Source: Citrus sinensis
Lineage: Eukaryota; Streptophyta; Magnoliopsida; Sapindales; Rutaceae
Reading direction: 5' to 3'
DNA length: 64,000 nucleotides
NCBI RefSeq assembly: GCF_022201045.2
Contig: NC_068559.1
Span: forward strand, 27,411,501-27,475,500
Shown here piece by piece: positions 40,883-51,905 of the stretch; position 1 is the first letter of the stretch; every line of letters starts with the position of its first letter. A program made the position numbers and the translations under genes. Below the pieces are notes generated by a model that was not told the origin of the DNA, made no database searches, and saw only the letters and a program-made list of their open reading frames with translations.

Positions 40883-41647
40883 ATGGAGGTCTTCGCCAAA
40901 AGCAAAGCAGTCAAGCTACGTAGCCATCTGGACAAGTACTTAGTCGCGGACGACGATCAGGAAAGGGTGCGTCAGAGCAGAAACGGAGCATCATCCGGCA
41001 AAAAAGCAACATGGATAGTCGAGTTAGTTGAGAACAAAGGCAACGTTATTCGTCTCAGGAGCTGCTACGGCAAGTACTTGACGGCTTCTAATATTCCGTT
41101 TCTGCTGGGCATGACTGGCAACAAAGTTGTCCAAGCTGTTCCTGAAGAAAAGAACATGGACTGGATATTTCAGTGGGAGCCCATCAGAGACGGCTTTCAA
41201 ATCAAGCTCAAAAGTTGGTGCGGTAAGTTTTTACGTGCAAACGGCGGCACGCCACCGTGGAGGAACTCGTTGACTCATGACGAGCCTCATACTGGGTCCA
41301 CCAAGAATTGGATTTTGTGGGACGTTGAGTCCGTCGAACTCCCCGAAACGGGCTCCTTTTTGGAGTATTTGTCGTCCGTTTCGAGCTTTAGCTCGGTTTC
41401 TGATGATGTTTTGGACGTCTTGTCCGACGGGGCTCTGGGTTCCGCCCCTGGGTCTCCCTTGTCAGCTGTGTCTCCGATTAAGCGTTCCAGGTTCTCACTT
41501 TTATCTCCAAACAAGGTATGTTCTTCATTTCTTTTTCTTAAATTGTTAGATAATTTATTAATTTGCTTAATCTTCTGCGTTATTACTTCATTCTTTTCTT
41601 GTCTAGAAGACGATGATCATATAGTCAGTGTCGGATACAATAATTGA
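40883..41647 (+). CDS. DUF569 / fascin-like actin cross-linking domain protein, short paralogue
   Basis: MEVFAKSKAVKLRSHLDKYL begins a beta-trefoil DUF569 domain (to about residue 150, with LRSCYGKYLTAS, FLLGMTG, GKFLRANGGTPPWRNS and NWILWDVE), then a Ser-rich tail ending SLLSPNK. A good donor follows (41515, GTATG). Splicing to a 3' site at 41606 gives only five more codons and a stop at 41622-41624 (216 residues); reading through gives 254 residues to 41647. The neighbouring paralogue at 43884 has at the same point an intron and a further conserved C-terminal domain, which is not found here. The family is described as actin cross-linking by its fold similarity to fascin; a direct function is uncertain. 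This gene may be a natural short form or a truncated tandem duplicate. Confidence 0.75.
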   Translation: MEVFAKSKAVKLRSHLDKYLVADDDQERVRQSRNGASSGKKATWIVELVENKGNVIRLRSCYGKYLTASNIPFLLGMTGNKVVQAVPEEKNMDWIFQWEPIRDGFQIKLKSWCGKFLRANGGTPPWRNSLTHDEPHTGSTKNWILWDVESVELPETGSFLEYLSSVSSFSSVSDDVLDVLSDGALGSAPGSPLSAVSPIKRSRFSLLSPNKVCSSFLFLKLLDNLLICLIFCVITSFFSCLEDDDHIVSVGYNN

Positions 41648-41814
41648 CTAAATTATTGTTGCTATTGCTATATATGATTGACACAGACATATAATAATAG
41701 TTTAGCTGGTCACTTTAATCTAAGGTTAATTATATCTTACGATAAGAGGACAAGTGCTAAATAATATATACGTATGTATGCATGTTTGATGCATTGACAT
41801 ACGTGTGATAATTT

Positions 41815-42411
41815 AGGGTAAAAGCTTGTTTAGTCCTTATATTACGAGGTTAGTGTTCATTTAGTTCTTATATTTTTTAAAATACCTCAAAATGTCCATG
41901 TTGTTAAATATTGACACTCATGCTATTATTTTTTATTCTTTTTAACTTGTTTTTACAATATTACACTCTTATAATAATTTTTTTATATTAATAAAAAATT
42001 AGATTATCAAATTAAACTCAAAAATAAAATATAAAAAAAAGGTATATAGTAATTTTTGTGGAAGCTCACATATGTCTAAAAAATTAATATTGTAAAAAAT
42101 TACATTATCAATTTTTGTAGAAAAATTAATATTTTAACTTAAGAGAGTGTTCCACAAAAATTAATATATATTTTTATTATTTTTTTACTTTTTGGTGTTA
42201 AACTGGTAATTTATTTTTTTTCTTTTTAATAATGTCTAAAAAAATTATAATAATAAGGTAATATTGTAAAAATAAGTTAAAATGAATAAAAGATAATGGC
42301 AAGAGTGTCAATAATTTATTGGTATGGATGGTTTGAGGTATTTTTAAAAATATAGAGACTAAACGGACACTAACTTCAAAATATAGAGACTAAATGAACT
42401 TTTACCTGACA
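41815..42411. mobile_element. Foldback MITE-like element between the DUF569 paralogues
   Basis: Left arm begins AGGGTAAAAGCTTGTTTAGT and contains TTAGTGTTCATTTAGTTC and AAAATACCTCAAA. The right arm carries the inverted equivalents: TTTGAGGTATTTTTAAAA, ACTAAACGGACACTAAC and GACTAAATGAACTTTTACCT at the end. Inner matches (TATTGACACTC against GAGTGTCAATA) show that most of the 600 bp folds back. There is no coding capacity. A clear target-site duplication was not found, so the superfamily is left open. Confidence 0.8.
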
Positions 42412-43883
42412 ATGCATATATATGGCCGTGCCTTTGTTGTTATGAAACTTAATTTGGCATGTCATAAATCATATATATTAACACGATTAATTAAAATGTT
42501 TCACCAGTAGATACTGTGTGTCATTTTTATAAAATGACACTTCTGAGTTATGTGGATCACTCATTCACACTCCACTACAAGTGAATCTAAACAAATATTA
42601 GAAAGCACAAAACCGCACTACTCAAACAACTTTAATTAAGCACATGAACCTGCCCAAGTTTTTACTCCTGTATATCCCATTATGCGTGTCATGCCAATCA
42701 TGTCATCACTTTGTCAGCAGTAGAAGGTATTTGTCTTTGTCACGAACCACCAGCACCCTCTCCACATATTTCTCTATTAACTTTATGTAGGCCAGGAAAA
42801 ATATAACCAACACGAAAAGAAACAATAAGATGTACAAACTTTTGCTTGTGAAGTATGTTGTTGCTAACTCAGGTTCAAAATTTCTAAATTGGGCATCTCC
42901 TTAACCAGTTGAAGGGTTATATCTATCTAATAAAGTAAGTAAAATCCTAGCCTTTCTCATCTCCAAATTAAGTTAGATTTGTTTTGCTGCCACTTTGAGT
43001 AAGTATCTCCAGAATTCAGTAATTAATTTACGTAATAATGAAAAGGTAACCAAACTTTTACCCAACCCATGTTTCTAGTGTAATAAAAAAATAAAAAATG
43101 GAAAAAAAATCGTAAAATGGATACGCGCTAACGTAGGCGGTAAATATATGAAGAACATAAAGTCTGTGAAGTCCTTACCCTGTAGCCTGTAAAATTTATT
43201 TCAGGCGTCGAAACGTTGACCAGTTCAACGTTGTAATAAGTTTGGCCTTGAATGTCCGAAAGTACCCCCCCCCCCCCAGCTTCTCTTAAGCTGCACGAAA
43301 GAAATCTCCGGAGCATTGCATTAGACCCATGTGTGACAAAAGTGAGGAAACTCAACTCACACGAAACTAATTAACGCCGACGCGAAAGTCAATAAAATAA
43401 TTCAACAATGTAACCACACGTAACTGGCGCTGGTGAGTGGTGACTGGCCGGTGTCCATATTTTCATTTCACCGCGTGCCACCTCTCCTGTTTTCAAGTTT
43501 TTCAAGTCTATAGATTTTAGAGGGCTAATGGCTGGCTGGCTGGTGGCTGGCTGGCTCTTTCTGACCAAGACCGCCTCTACAAGTAGAAGCAATCGTCTTA
43601 GCAATGGCGCATATAAATAAAATGTCTTCATATTAATTACAACAACTCCTCAACAGCTGCTTGCTTGCACATGTGAAAGAGAGAGAAAACTATAAACACA
43701 CATCTTAAATCCTTCTTAATTAATTAATAATATCTGTTTTCATATTTTTGGATAGAAGACCACTTCTCAAATCTCTCAAGTGTGTTTTCAACGCTTTTTG
43801 TCTTAAAAAGGATTTTTAATATCTTTTGGTATATAATTTTTCAGACAGTGCCTAAACCTAAATCCAACAGAATCCAAGGCGGG
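42412..43883. promoter_or_regulatory. Intergenic DNA and promoter of the long DUF569 gene
   Basis: Includes a 13-C run (43265-43277), a GGCTG/GCTG mini-repeat at about 43528-43557 and the 5' leader. No additional gene is seen, and no remnant of a C-terminal DUF569 exon belonging to the upstream paralogue was recognised. Confidence 0.45.
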
Positions 43884-46361
43884 ATGGAGTTCTTTCACAA
43901 CGCAAAAGCCGTGCGTCTACGTAGCCACCACGACAAGTTTCTCATCGCCGAGGAAGATGAAGAGTCCGTTACCCAAGACCGTAACGGATCTTCCAAGAGC
44001 GCTAAATGGACCGTGGAGCCCGTTCCCGGATCCCAGAACATAATCCGTCTCAAGAGCTGTTACGGGAAGTACTTAACGGCTTCGAACCAGCCGTTCCTGC
44101 TAGGGATGACTGGTCGGAAAGTGATTCAGTCAGTGCCCGGGAGGCTTGATTCTTCTGTTGAGTGGGAACCCGTCAGGGAAGCCAATCAAGTGAAGCTTAA
44201 GACGAGATACGGTCATTTCTTGAGAGCCAACGGGGGGTTGCCACCTTGGAGAAACTCTGTCACTCATGATATCCCTCATAGGACTGCTACTCAAGATTGG
44301 ATTTTGTGGGATGTCGATGTTGTTGAGATTCAAGTTCACTCTCCATCTCCATCTCCAACCGGTCAACAACAAGCTCCGCCTCCACCCTCTATTTCCCATT
44401 CCGATTCTTTAAACTCTTACTCCTCCTCACCTTCCTCTGTTCCAATCAATTCGGGCAAATTTTCAAGACAAGAGGTTTGAGAATTGACATCCTTTATTTT
44501 TACCTTATATTTTTTTCTTTCTTGTTTTTTTAAATATATATTATAGTCTAATTAATTCTATTTTTTTTAAATTTTTCTTTTCATTTTGTTTAATTTGTTT
44601 GTGATTTTTTGTTTTTCAGTCGAATGATTCTTATGTAGGTTCGCCTCCAAAGTCTGAAGGGAGGACCATATATTACCATATGGCGGACGAGACTGGAGAG
44701 GTTGATGATGATTCATTGCAGGGCTTTGCTATGACCTTTAAAGGAAATGGAGTTGATGAGTTGACTCAAAAATTGAGAGAAGAGTTGGGTATACAGGATA
44801 TTGTCGTGTGTACTCGTAGTCCATTGAATGGAAAACTTTATCCTCTTCGACTGCAGCTTCCTCCAAACAATTCAGATATGCATGTTATTGTAGTTCCACA
44901 ATCTTCAAAAGGTAATTTTTTTCCCCGTTTTCATTCAAATTTGATTGTCTTTTGATACTTTCTTTTAATCCAGTTTATTTACAAATTGCATATTCTAAAC
45001 TCTGTGGAATGTTTTTAATAGTTTAATTTTCTCAACGCTACATGTGTCCATCTTGGTGCATGCTATACTTACTCTGATGCTCATGGTAACAACTTTTGTT
45101 GATTGTTCATTTTGTGTTCTGTTTTGGCTCAAAACAAAACTTTTGAGGTTTCAGTAGTTTCTTTCTTATTGGAATGCTAGTTGTATTGTCCTATATTTGC
45201 TTGTTTCAGTACTGCATCATGAGAAACTTTGTTTATATTATGGTGTATGAGGTAGTTCATTGAAAATGTTTCTAGCTTTTAGACATTAATTTTCTTTTTT
45301 TTCATTTTTACTTCATCTAAGTTAGCCGCCATTTTCATTCTTCCTTTCGCCTCCTTTAATTCAAATGATGCCTATGGCCTAATATAGGTTCAGTAACTTG
45401 AGAGAAACACATGTAAGACGGCAAGAGTTCTTAAGTTATCATATAATCAATTCATTGCGGTAATAAGCGTGTAAAAGCATTTAAAATTCATTTGATGAGC
45501 CTTCTTTTTTCCAGCCAATATATTTGATTTACAGGTAAGTGTAGATAATGTAGGGGTTTCAAAAACCATGAATGTAAGTGGCTATGGGCTCTTAGATGTG
45601 TAATTGGTCTAGGAAGGAGTTGGAATGCTGTGCATTTGTGGGTACCTGGGACTGGTATTGTGTATCAAGTTTATAAGTTGTTGGTTTGCACCAGCAATTC
45701 ACTCATGATAGAGTGCTGGGTCTACATTCTCAGAAAGCATTTAAGATTGTGGAAAAGCTCGTAGAACAAAACTAGAAGAACAAAAATAGGCCTAAATATT
45801 TGTTCCTTCAATCCTCTCCAACAGCTTTAGGATCTAGTTTCTTGTTGCTATGGTGGAAATGTATGTTTTATGCATCGGGCCAAAATCTGACACATTTTTT
45901 AACAGAAGATATCACTTAGATGAGCATGTCAAAGATTCTTTCTATTTAGTTGGTATTTTTCCCTCCTGTAAGGAAGGTTGCCCCCATTATTCACTTCTGC
46001 AAAAGTTGATTAATAATTTTTTATTTGGTATTTCACCCTTTTTGTCTGGGATGCAATTGATGTTATATCTCTGGTTTGAGCTTATTAAATCTGGTGTATT
46101 GTTATGAAATGCATGCTAAGCATATGATAGTTGTCCCTTTTTCGTAAAAGTTTGCTGGTGACAATAAGATAATGCTGCAATCATTGATAATTTTACTTGA
46201 AGCATTAGCTCACTGAGTAAACTCCCATATACTCGATATTTCTTCCATTTATCATTGTCTATTGTGGCTTCCCTCTGTCCTTATGCCTTACCTTTTACCT
46301 TCTTTTCCTTGTTGTATCAGTGGCCAGAGAATTTTTGAAAGAACGGACTGCAAGTGATTAG
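43884..46361 (+). CDS. DUF569 / fascin-like actin cross-linking domain protein, long paralogue
   Basis: Three exons, 43884-44474, 44620-44911 and 46321-46361, give 307 residues. The start aligns with the upstream paralogue (MEFFHNAKAVRLRSH against MEVFAKSKAVKLRSH), so it is preferred over an in-frame Met 34 codons earlier. Residues 1-150 are the beta-trefoil (LKSCYGKYLTASN, FLLGMTGRKV, LRANGGLPPWRNS, QDWILWDVD). A Ser/Pro-rich linker follows, then a second conserved domain from RTIYYHMADETGEVDD to CTRSPLNGKLYPLRLQLPP. The last exon is only 41 bases (AREFLKERTASD, stop) after a 1.4 kb intron. Its acceptor (GTTGTATCAG) and its phase fit exactly. It is probably a cytoskeleton-associated or regulatory protein, but no function is firmly known. 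Confidence 0.88.
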
Positions 46362-47637
46362 TAAGACACATCGAGTCATTGTCACAATTCTGTATATTCC
46401 AAATCATGCTATTGGTATTTGAAAGCATTCAAGAGTTGATGAAATATAAAGGAGTTACCTTAGCAAATGGTGATTATATAGCCTGAATTTCAGTGGTCCA
46501 GTGGAAGGAAGTATATGTGAATGAAGTCTTCTTGCGGCGGCTGAGGATCACTACAGTACTATTTGCCCCTTATGATATCCATAACTTCATTCTGCTTGGA
46601 AGAATTGTTTCATGTCTTTGTTGGTTCATTAATCAATTTTGTTGTAAAATATTTTTTGTCAAACCTTTTTGATGTTTGAAAATATATGTTGCCGGGTGCA
46701 TGCAGTCTTGTAAATAAATGATTTGTTGGCTGGACATATCTCGCTTTTCTTCTTCTTACGCATATAACCGTCAATGGAATGAAGGCATGCAATAAGCGAA
46801 TACCTGCATCACAATGATCACAGGCATGGTAGTTTGCTGAGTTATGTCGATTCTGTGGGAAATAGAAATGCAGATAGAACAGAACTCAAACAGAATAGAA
46901 TATTTACAAGGCATAACGACCAGGAAAAGCAATCAATGCTCTAGGTGATATAGCGGTGCGGCTGTGGGGAACGATGCATTTTGCAAATGAGAAGATGAGT
47001 TGGAACAGGGGATCATGTGAGAGTAATTAGAGGAGCTAATGATTTGATTGAAAATGTAATATTTATAAACAACATAAATAATTAAAGGAGAATGATGTAG
47101 AACTTTGGACGCTTTACAGGCTGGTATGGCAGATCAAGATTCCAATTTGATTGACTTGTTAGCCTTAACAAATTATAAATAATGGTGGTTGGCGCCCGGT
47201 TAATGTTCATGTATGGATTGATATTCAATTCAGGGTCTTTTCATCATGTGGAAGGAGCAAACATTGCACACAGGAAAATCCCAAGGATACCTAATGCCTG
47301 TAGGCCAGAAATTGGAGCCCATGTTTCATTCAACTCATAATGATAAAGAGTAGTTGCTTGATGTGCATGTAAAGTGAGCATTATTCGAGCTTCTCTATAG
47401 GACAATATTTATGCCGACATCTTATTTAGTTACAACAGATCCTTTCCATTCTGCCAATTTGTGAGAGCAATTTGCAAATAGAGGTATAGAGATTGTCTTC
47501 GCTTACTTGAGTTTGCTTATGGAAGCATCTACAGGTAGGATTTTGAGGTGATGGTAGACAAGCTGTTAACACTACGATACCTTGCCTTGCATGATTATGA
47601 ACAATGAATTCTTTTACCCAACTGTCATATCACCAAG
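46362..47637. other. Convergent 3' region between DUF569 and DYW PPR genes
   Basis: Two genes point towards each other here; the sequence is probably their 3' UTRs plus spacer. No further gene is recognised. Confidence 0.5.
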
Positions 47638-49482
47638 TTACCAATAATCCATGCACGAGCATGAACCATCTTTGAAGTGATGAAATCTGGCACGATCTCT
47701 CACAATAATCTCAACATTGAAGATTCTGGATATCAATTTTGTTACCTCGTGACAGTCCTTGCATACCCGAAGATTCTTAAAAACACGAATTGGCATGCCT
47801 GGTTTCAAGTTTAAGATTCCCAAAGCAATGGCAAGCCTCTCACTGTGCAGCCTGAGTGAGCTTTGTTTGCCATCGTCAAGCTCATCAACCATGGCTGCCT
47901 GTGAATAATCTGGTGTATACCCTCTAGATTTCAGTTTTTCATCAATTAAATCCAGAACCCCATATATTTGTTTAGTTTGAGGATGAGAGGTATCCCCCGC
48001 AAAAAATTCATGAGCAATGCCATCTATCTCTATTGAACTACAGCCAGGCTCTTTTGTTACGCCTTTATCCGTCATCAATTTCCTAACCAACCCAACATCA
48101 TTCCACCTCCGAGCCGACGCATAGACTCTTGACAGAAGCACATAAACACCACTGCAAATGCCTCCTTCAGATTCGATAATCTGCTTAGCCACTTCTTCAC
48201 TTAGCACGACACTTGCATGTTTCTTGCAACAAGCATCGAGAAGACTCCTCCATATTACCGCATCGGGCTTCATTGGCATGTTTGACACAAGATGAAGTGC
48301 TTCATCGATGTTCCCAGCACGAGCAAGAAGATCAACCAGACAGCCGTAGTGCTCTAGTACAGGTGTAATATTGTACTCGTTTATCATCACATCAAAATAA
48401 TCCCGGCCCTCGCTAACCATCCCCATATGGTTACAAGCACTTAAAACACCGACAAACGTGATGGAATTGGGCGAAAAACTCTCCTCTTCGACCAAGCGAT
48501 CAAAATATTTCAAAGCTGCCTCTGCTCGCCCGTGCAAGGCAAATCCCAGAATTATCGAATTCCATGAAGTTAAATCACGTTTAGGCATGCTCTCAAAGAC
48601 CTGTCGAGCTATATCTAACGACCCACATTTGCAATACATATCAATTAAAGAATTGTTAACCAAAACGTCGGTAACTAAACTGTGGTCACAGTGTCTCAAA
48701 ATATAAGCATGTGCCCACGTACCAAGAGACAAAGTAGCCAAACCAGCACAAGCACTTGTAATACTCTGAAATGTATATCCATCAGGCTCAAACAAAATCT
48801 GCATTCGACGGAACAGCTTCAACGCAGAATCAAACTCACCAAACTGAACAAAGGCATCAATCATGACATTCCACGAAACCAAGCTTCTCTCAAGCATATT
48901 GTCGAACACTTTGTTTGCTAAGTCCAAGTGCCCACAGGTGGCATAAAAATGAATCAAGCTGTTATTTATGTACACATCCGAGACCAACCCACGTTTAAAA
49001 ATGTGGGCATGCGCTTGTTTTCCTTGAGAGAAAGCAAACAAGTAAGCACAAGCTTTTAAAGCAAAAGGGAAGGTATGTTTATCGGGCAAAACGTTTCCCT
49101 GCTCTATCATTCTTTGAAAAAGCACGATAGCTTGTGGCTTGGCATCAACGCTTCGCGCGCAGGCTCTGATGAGAGTGTTCCACGTAAAGGAATTGGGGTT
49201 CTCGATTTGATAAAAAACACGAAATGCATAGTCAAGGTCAGCAAAGGACGCAAAGTGAATGATTCTACTGTAAATAAGCAGCGTTTTGTGTTGCTGAGGC
49301 AACGCGGTACGGAGAGCTTGAGCGTGAATTTGTTTAAGCTGTGACATGCTTTTACATTCGGTTAAGGAAGAGAGAAGACTGCTGTGATTGTTAAATGAAC
49401 CCTCATTTCTGTTGTTGTTGAAGATAGAGTGCGAGTGTGTTTGAGGAGTTGGTGGGCCCCCTTGTACAATTGCCACAGCCAT
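47638..49482 (-). CDS. PLS-class PPR-DYW RNA editing factor (CRR28-like)
   Basis: A single exon encodes 614 residues. An N-terminal region of about 35 residues is followed by PPR repeats of the P-L-S type (HTFPFALKACAYL, YINNSLIHFYATCGHL, SWNVMIDAFVQFGE, NNSLIDMYCKCGSL). An E domain comes next, then a complete DYW deaminase-like domain ending CSCMDYW. The zinc-ligand and catalytic HSE is at residues 546-548 and CKDCH near 574-578. Such proteins direct C-to-U editing in chloroplasts or mitochondria: the repeats choose the RNA site and the DYW domain supplies deaminase chemistry. The sequence resembles Arabidopsis CRR28 (At1g59720), an editor of chloroplast ndh transcripts; this assignment is from memory and moderately certain. 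A 7-base repeat array lies directly upstream of the start codon. Confidence 0.9.
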   Translation of the reverse strand: MAVAIVQGGPPTPQTHSHSIFNNNRNEGSFNNHSSLLSSLTECKSMSQLKQIHAQALRTALPQQHKTLLIYSRIIHFASFADLDYAFRVFYQIENPNSFTWNTLIRACARSVDAKPQAIVLFQRMIEQGNVLPDKHTFPFALKACAYLFAFSQGKQAHAHIFKRGLVSDVYINNSLIHFYATCGHLDLANKVFDNMLERSLVSWNVMIDAFVQFGEFDSALKLFRRMQILFEPDGYTFQSITSACAGLATLSLGTWAHAYILRHCDHSLVTDVLVNNSLIDMYCKCGSLDIARQVFESMPKRDLTSWNSIILGFALHGRAEAALKYFDRLVEEESFSPNSITFVGVLSACNHMGMVSEGRDYFDVMINEYNITPVLEHYGCLVDLLARAGNIDEALHLVSNMPMKPDAVIWRSLLDACCKKHASVVLSEEVAKQIIESEGGICSGVYVLLSRVYASARRWNDVGLVRKLMTDKGVTKEPGCSSIEIDGIAHEFFAGDTSHPQTKQIYGVLDLIDEKLKSRGYTPDYSQAAMVDELDDGKQSSLRLHSERLAIALGILNLKPGMPIRVFKNLRVCKDCHEVTKLISRIFNVEIIVRDRARFHHFKDGSCSCMDYW

Positions 49483-49493
49483 TTTCTTAGTTA

Positions 49494-49541
49494 TGCCTGC
49501 TGCCTGCTGCCTGCTGCCTGCTGCCTGCTGCCTGCTGCCTA
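49494..49541. repeat. TGCCTGC heptanucleotide array in the PPR-DYW 5' leader
   Basis: Six or so near-perfect 7-base units start 12 bases upstream of the ATG (minus strand), followed by a CTG-rich stretch to about 49557. On the transcript it would read as GCAGGCA repeats. Confidence 0.85.
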
Positions 49542-49884
49542 CTGCCGCTGCTGCTGGGCATTCCCTACAAACACCCAGACTGCTACTGAGCTTTTTATAT
49601 TATTATTTATTTCACACACCCACCCCGACCGAGCCGTAATGATTGAGAATTCATTATTTATTTATTTTTTTTATTACGTGAAACTATTTCTCCAACTACA
49701 ACTCATATTACCTAAAATTATAATTGATATTTACAAATTAGATTGTTACTATGACCAACTTACATCAATGTCTTACATCAATATTAATGAAACTCTGCTC
49801 AGATTTTAACCCTCATAAATATTCGATAAATGTCTATTTCTCACTCTTGGATAAGAAAGAAAATTACCTTCACTCAATTTTAAT

Positions 49885-49975
49885 TGAGAAAAAAAATATC
49901 CCCACAATGCATTTGTGGGGGTTCGAACTGCTGCCCTCCAACTGCCCTGACCACTCGGCCTTTGGTAAGGACTGA
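49885..49975 (-). mobile_element. Probable tRNA-derived SINE head
   Basis: On the minus strand, GGCCGAGTGGTCAGGG (A box, tRNA-Leu/Ser-like) is followed about 30 bases later by AGTTCGAACCCC (B box). The spacing is right for a pol III promoter, but the arms do not form a full cloverleaf, so a SINE head is more likely than a tRNA gene. The 3' end was not identified. Confidence 0.45.
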
Positions 49976-49979
49976 GTAA

Positions 49980-51410
49980 TAATCACTTTAAAAGCAAATA
50001 ATAATCACTTTATTTGTAATTATCATTGATTAAATCATTAGTGGAAGTGGGACTAGGGGGATAATCCTCTTATTATTTTCTTATTGGTAAGGACTGAGTA
50101 AGGAATAACGCTATCTTATTAATTATAGGTAAGATATTGTTATCAGAAAACAATGGAACTTCAATCTTCCAACTTCATAGATACTACTACTGCGTCGCGG
50201 TGCATTCCAGCTAACAATTAAATTTAATGTATTACTACTACCACTCCTCTCATTTCCCAATTCCTACTACTGCACTGCACGTTCGTTTTTTAATGTCATT
50301 TTTGCTAGCCTAACGTGCTTGTTATTACCGTTGACTTCTGAAAGACTGTATGATTAATTATTATTTAAGAATTAATGTCAAGTTTTTGCCGCTATTGATC
50401 ACAATCACAACACTTGTCGCATGCCCAAAATGTTATAGATAGATTACAACTTTAATTCTAATCAAATTCACTAAATTCATGATCCTACAGTAAAATAAAA
50501 TAAAGTTGACTCGATTAGAATAAACTAATCGACACTGAGAGATTTGTTTTGTTTGTTTGTTTGTTTGGTGGAGGAATGGTGTAAGTGAGTTATCGAACGG
50601 TTCAACAATACAATTGTGGTCAATCAAACAACTAAAAAGATTACTCGAGGGTTAATGTAACTTTAGCTGCTGCGGCTTCTGAAATACATTCAAACTCAAA
50701 ATCTAGTCAATCATATTAGCAGAGGATTTTTTGTTCTTTTTTAATTTTTTAACCATCAAAGGAACTTAACGTAATATTAAAGTAAATTAAATGAGATAAC
50801 AAATTAATTAAAAATTGAAAAGCAGTTTAGTTTAGTTGAAACTAACCAAGTAAATAAAAGATAGCTTAATAAAGAAAAACGAAAAAAAAAAAAAAAAAAA
50901 AAAAACGAAACGTATTGGCTTTCACGACCTTATGACGAGCGACAGCTGTGGCTGCAAGAACCTCTTGTAATTATAATTTTCTTTTAAAAGAAAAGAAAAA
51001 AAAAAAAGTAGAGAGAAACGCCGTAGCCGTACGTAACCAGATGCGGCAAAAGCATAGGAGGCGTGCCCCGCGAGTGCGAGTGCAAAATCAAAATCGATGA
51101 ACAAACAAACAAATACCGGCCGACTCGCCGTTACTCACTCTTCTCTTCATAATATAATAACCGTCAAATTCAACTCTTTAGCTTCCTCCGTCCGTCTCTG
51201 CGCTCTACATATTCATTCATTCATCGTAACGAATAACGATTAACTAACCTCCCTCTCCAGTCTCCACTCCTCCTACAATACAATAATAATACTTTGATGG
51301 TCCAGTTCTTATAACAAACACCTTCCTTATTATTACTCGGTCTCTGTCTCTCGTTTGTACATCTCATGATTGAATTCTGATTCACACCGACACCGACACG
51401 GTCGAATAGA
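49980..51410. other. Intergenic DNA, divergent promoters of PPR-DYW and DnaJ genes
   Basis: An 18-base direct repeat TTGGTAAGGACTGAGTAA occurs at 49962-49979 and 50084-50101. There is an A-run at about 50882-50904. The last 300 bases are the likely DnaJ promoter and leader. No gene is seen. Confidence 0.5.
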
Positions 51411-51864
51411 ATGGGAGTGGATTATTATAACATACTGAAAGTGAGCCGCGGCGCTACTGAAGATGACTTGAAGAAGTCTTACAAAAGACTCGCCATGAAG
51501 TGGCATCCCGACAAGAATCCCGCCACCAATCAACAGGCCGAAGCCAAGTTTAAACTCATCTCCGAGGCCTATGACGTCTTGAGTGATCCCCGTAAGCGCC
51601 AGATCTATGATCTCTACGGCCCCGAGGGTTTGAAGGCCTCCGACTTCGGCACGCCCTCCTATCATCATCCCCACGACATCAAGCCCTGTGCTACTCGCAA
51701 CAATAATAACAACAATCATAGAGCTGGGGGTGCTGGGCCCAAGCCCACCCCGACGCCCATTGAGACCCAATTGCTGTGTACCTTGGAGGAGCTTTACAAA
51801 GGTGCTAGAAAAAAGATGAAGATTTCTCGCGTTCTTCCTGATCATTTTGGGTATTGCCCTGTTT

Positions 51865-51905
<41 letters not shown>

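Noticed and set aside
49885-49975. Minus-strand tRNA-Leu/Ser-like gene
   Set aside because: A and B boxes are present, but acceptor and anticodon stems do not form; treated as a SINE head.
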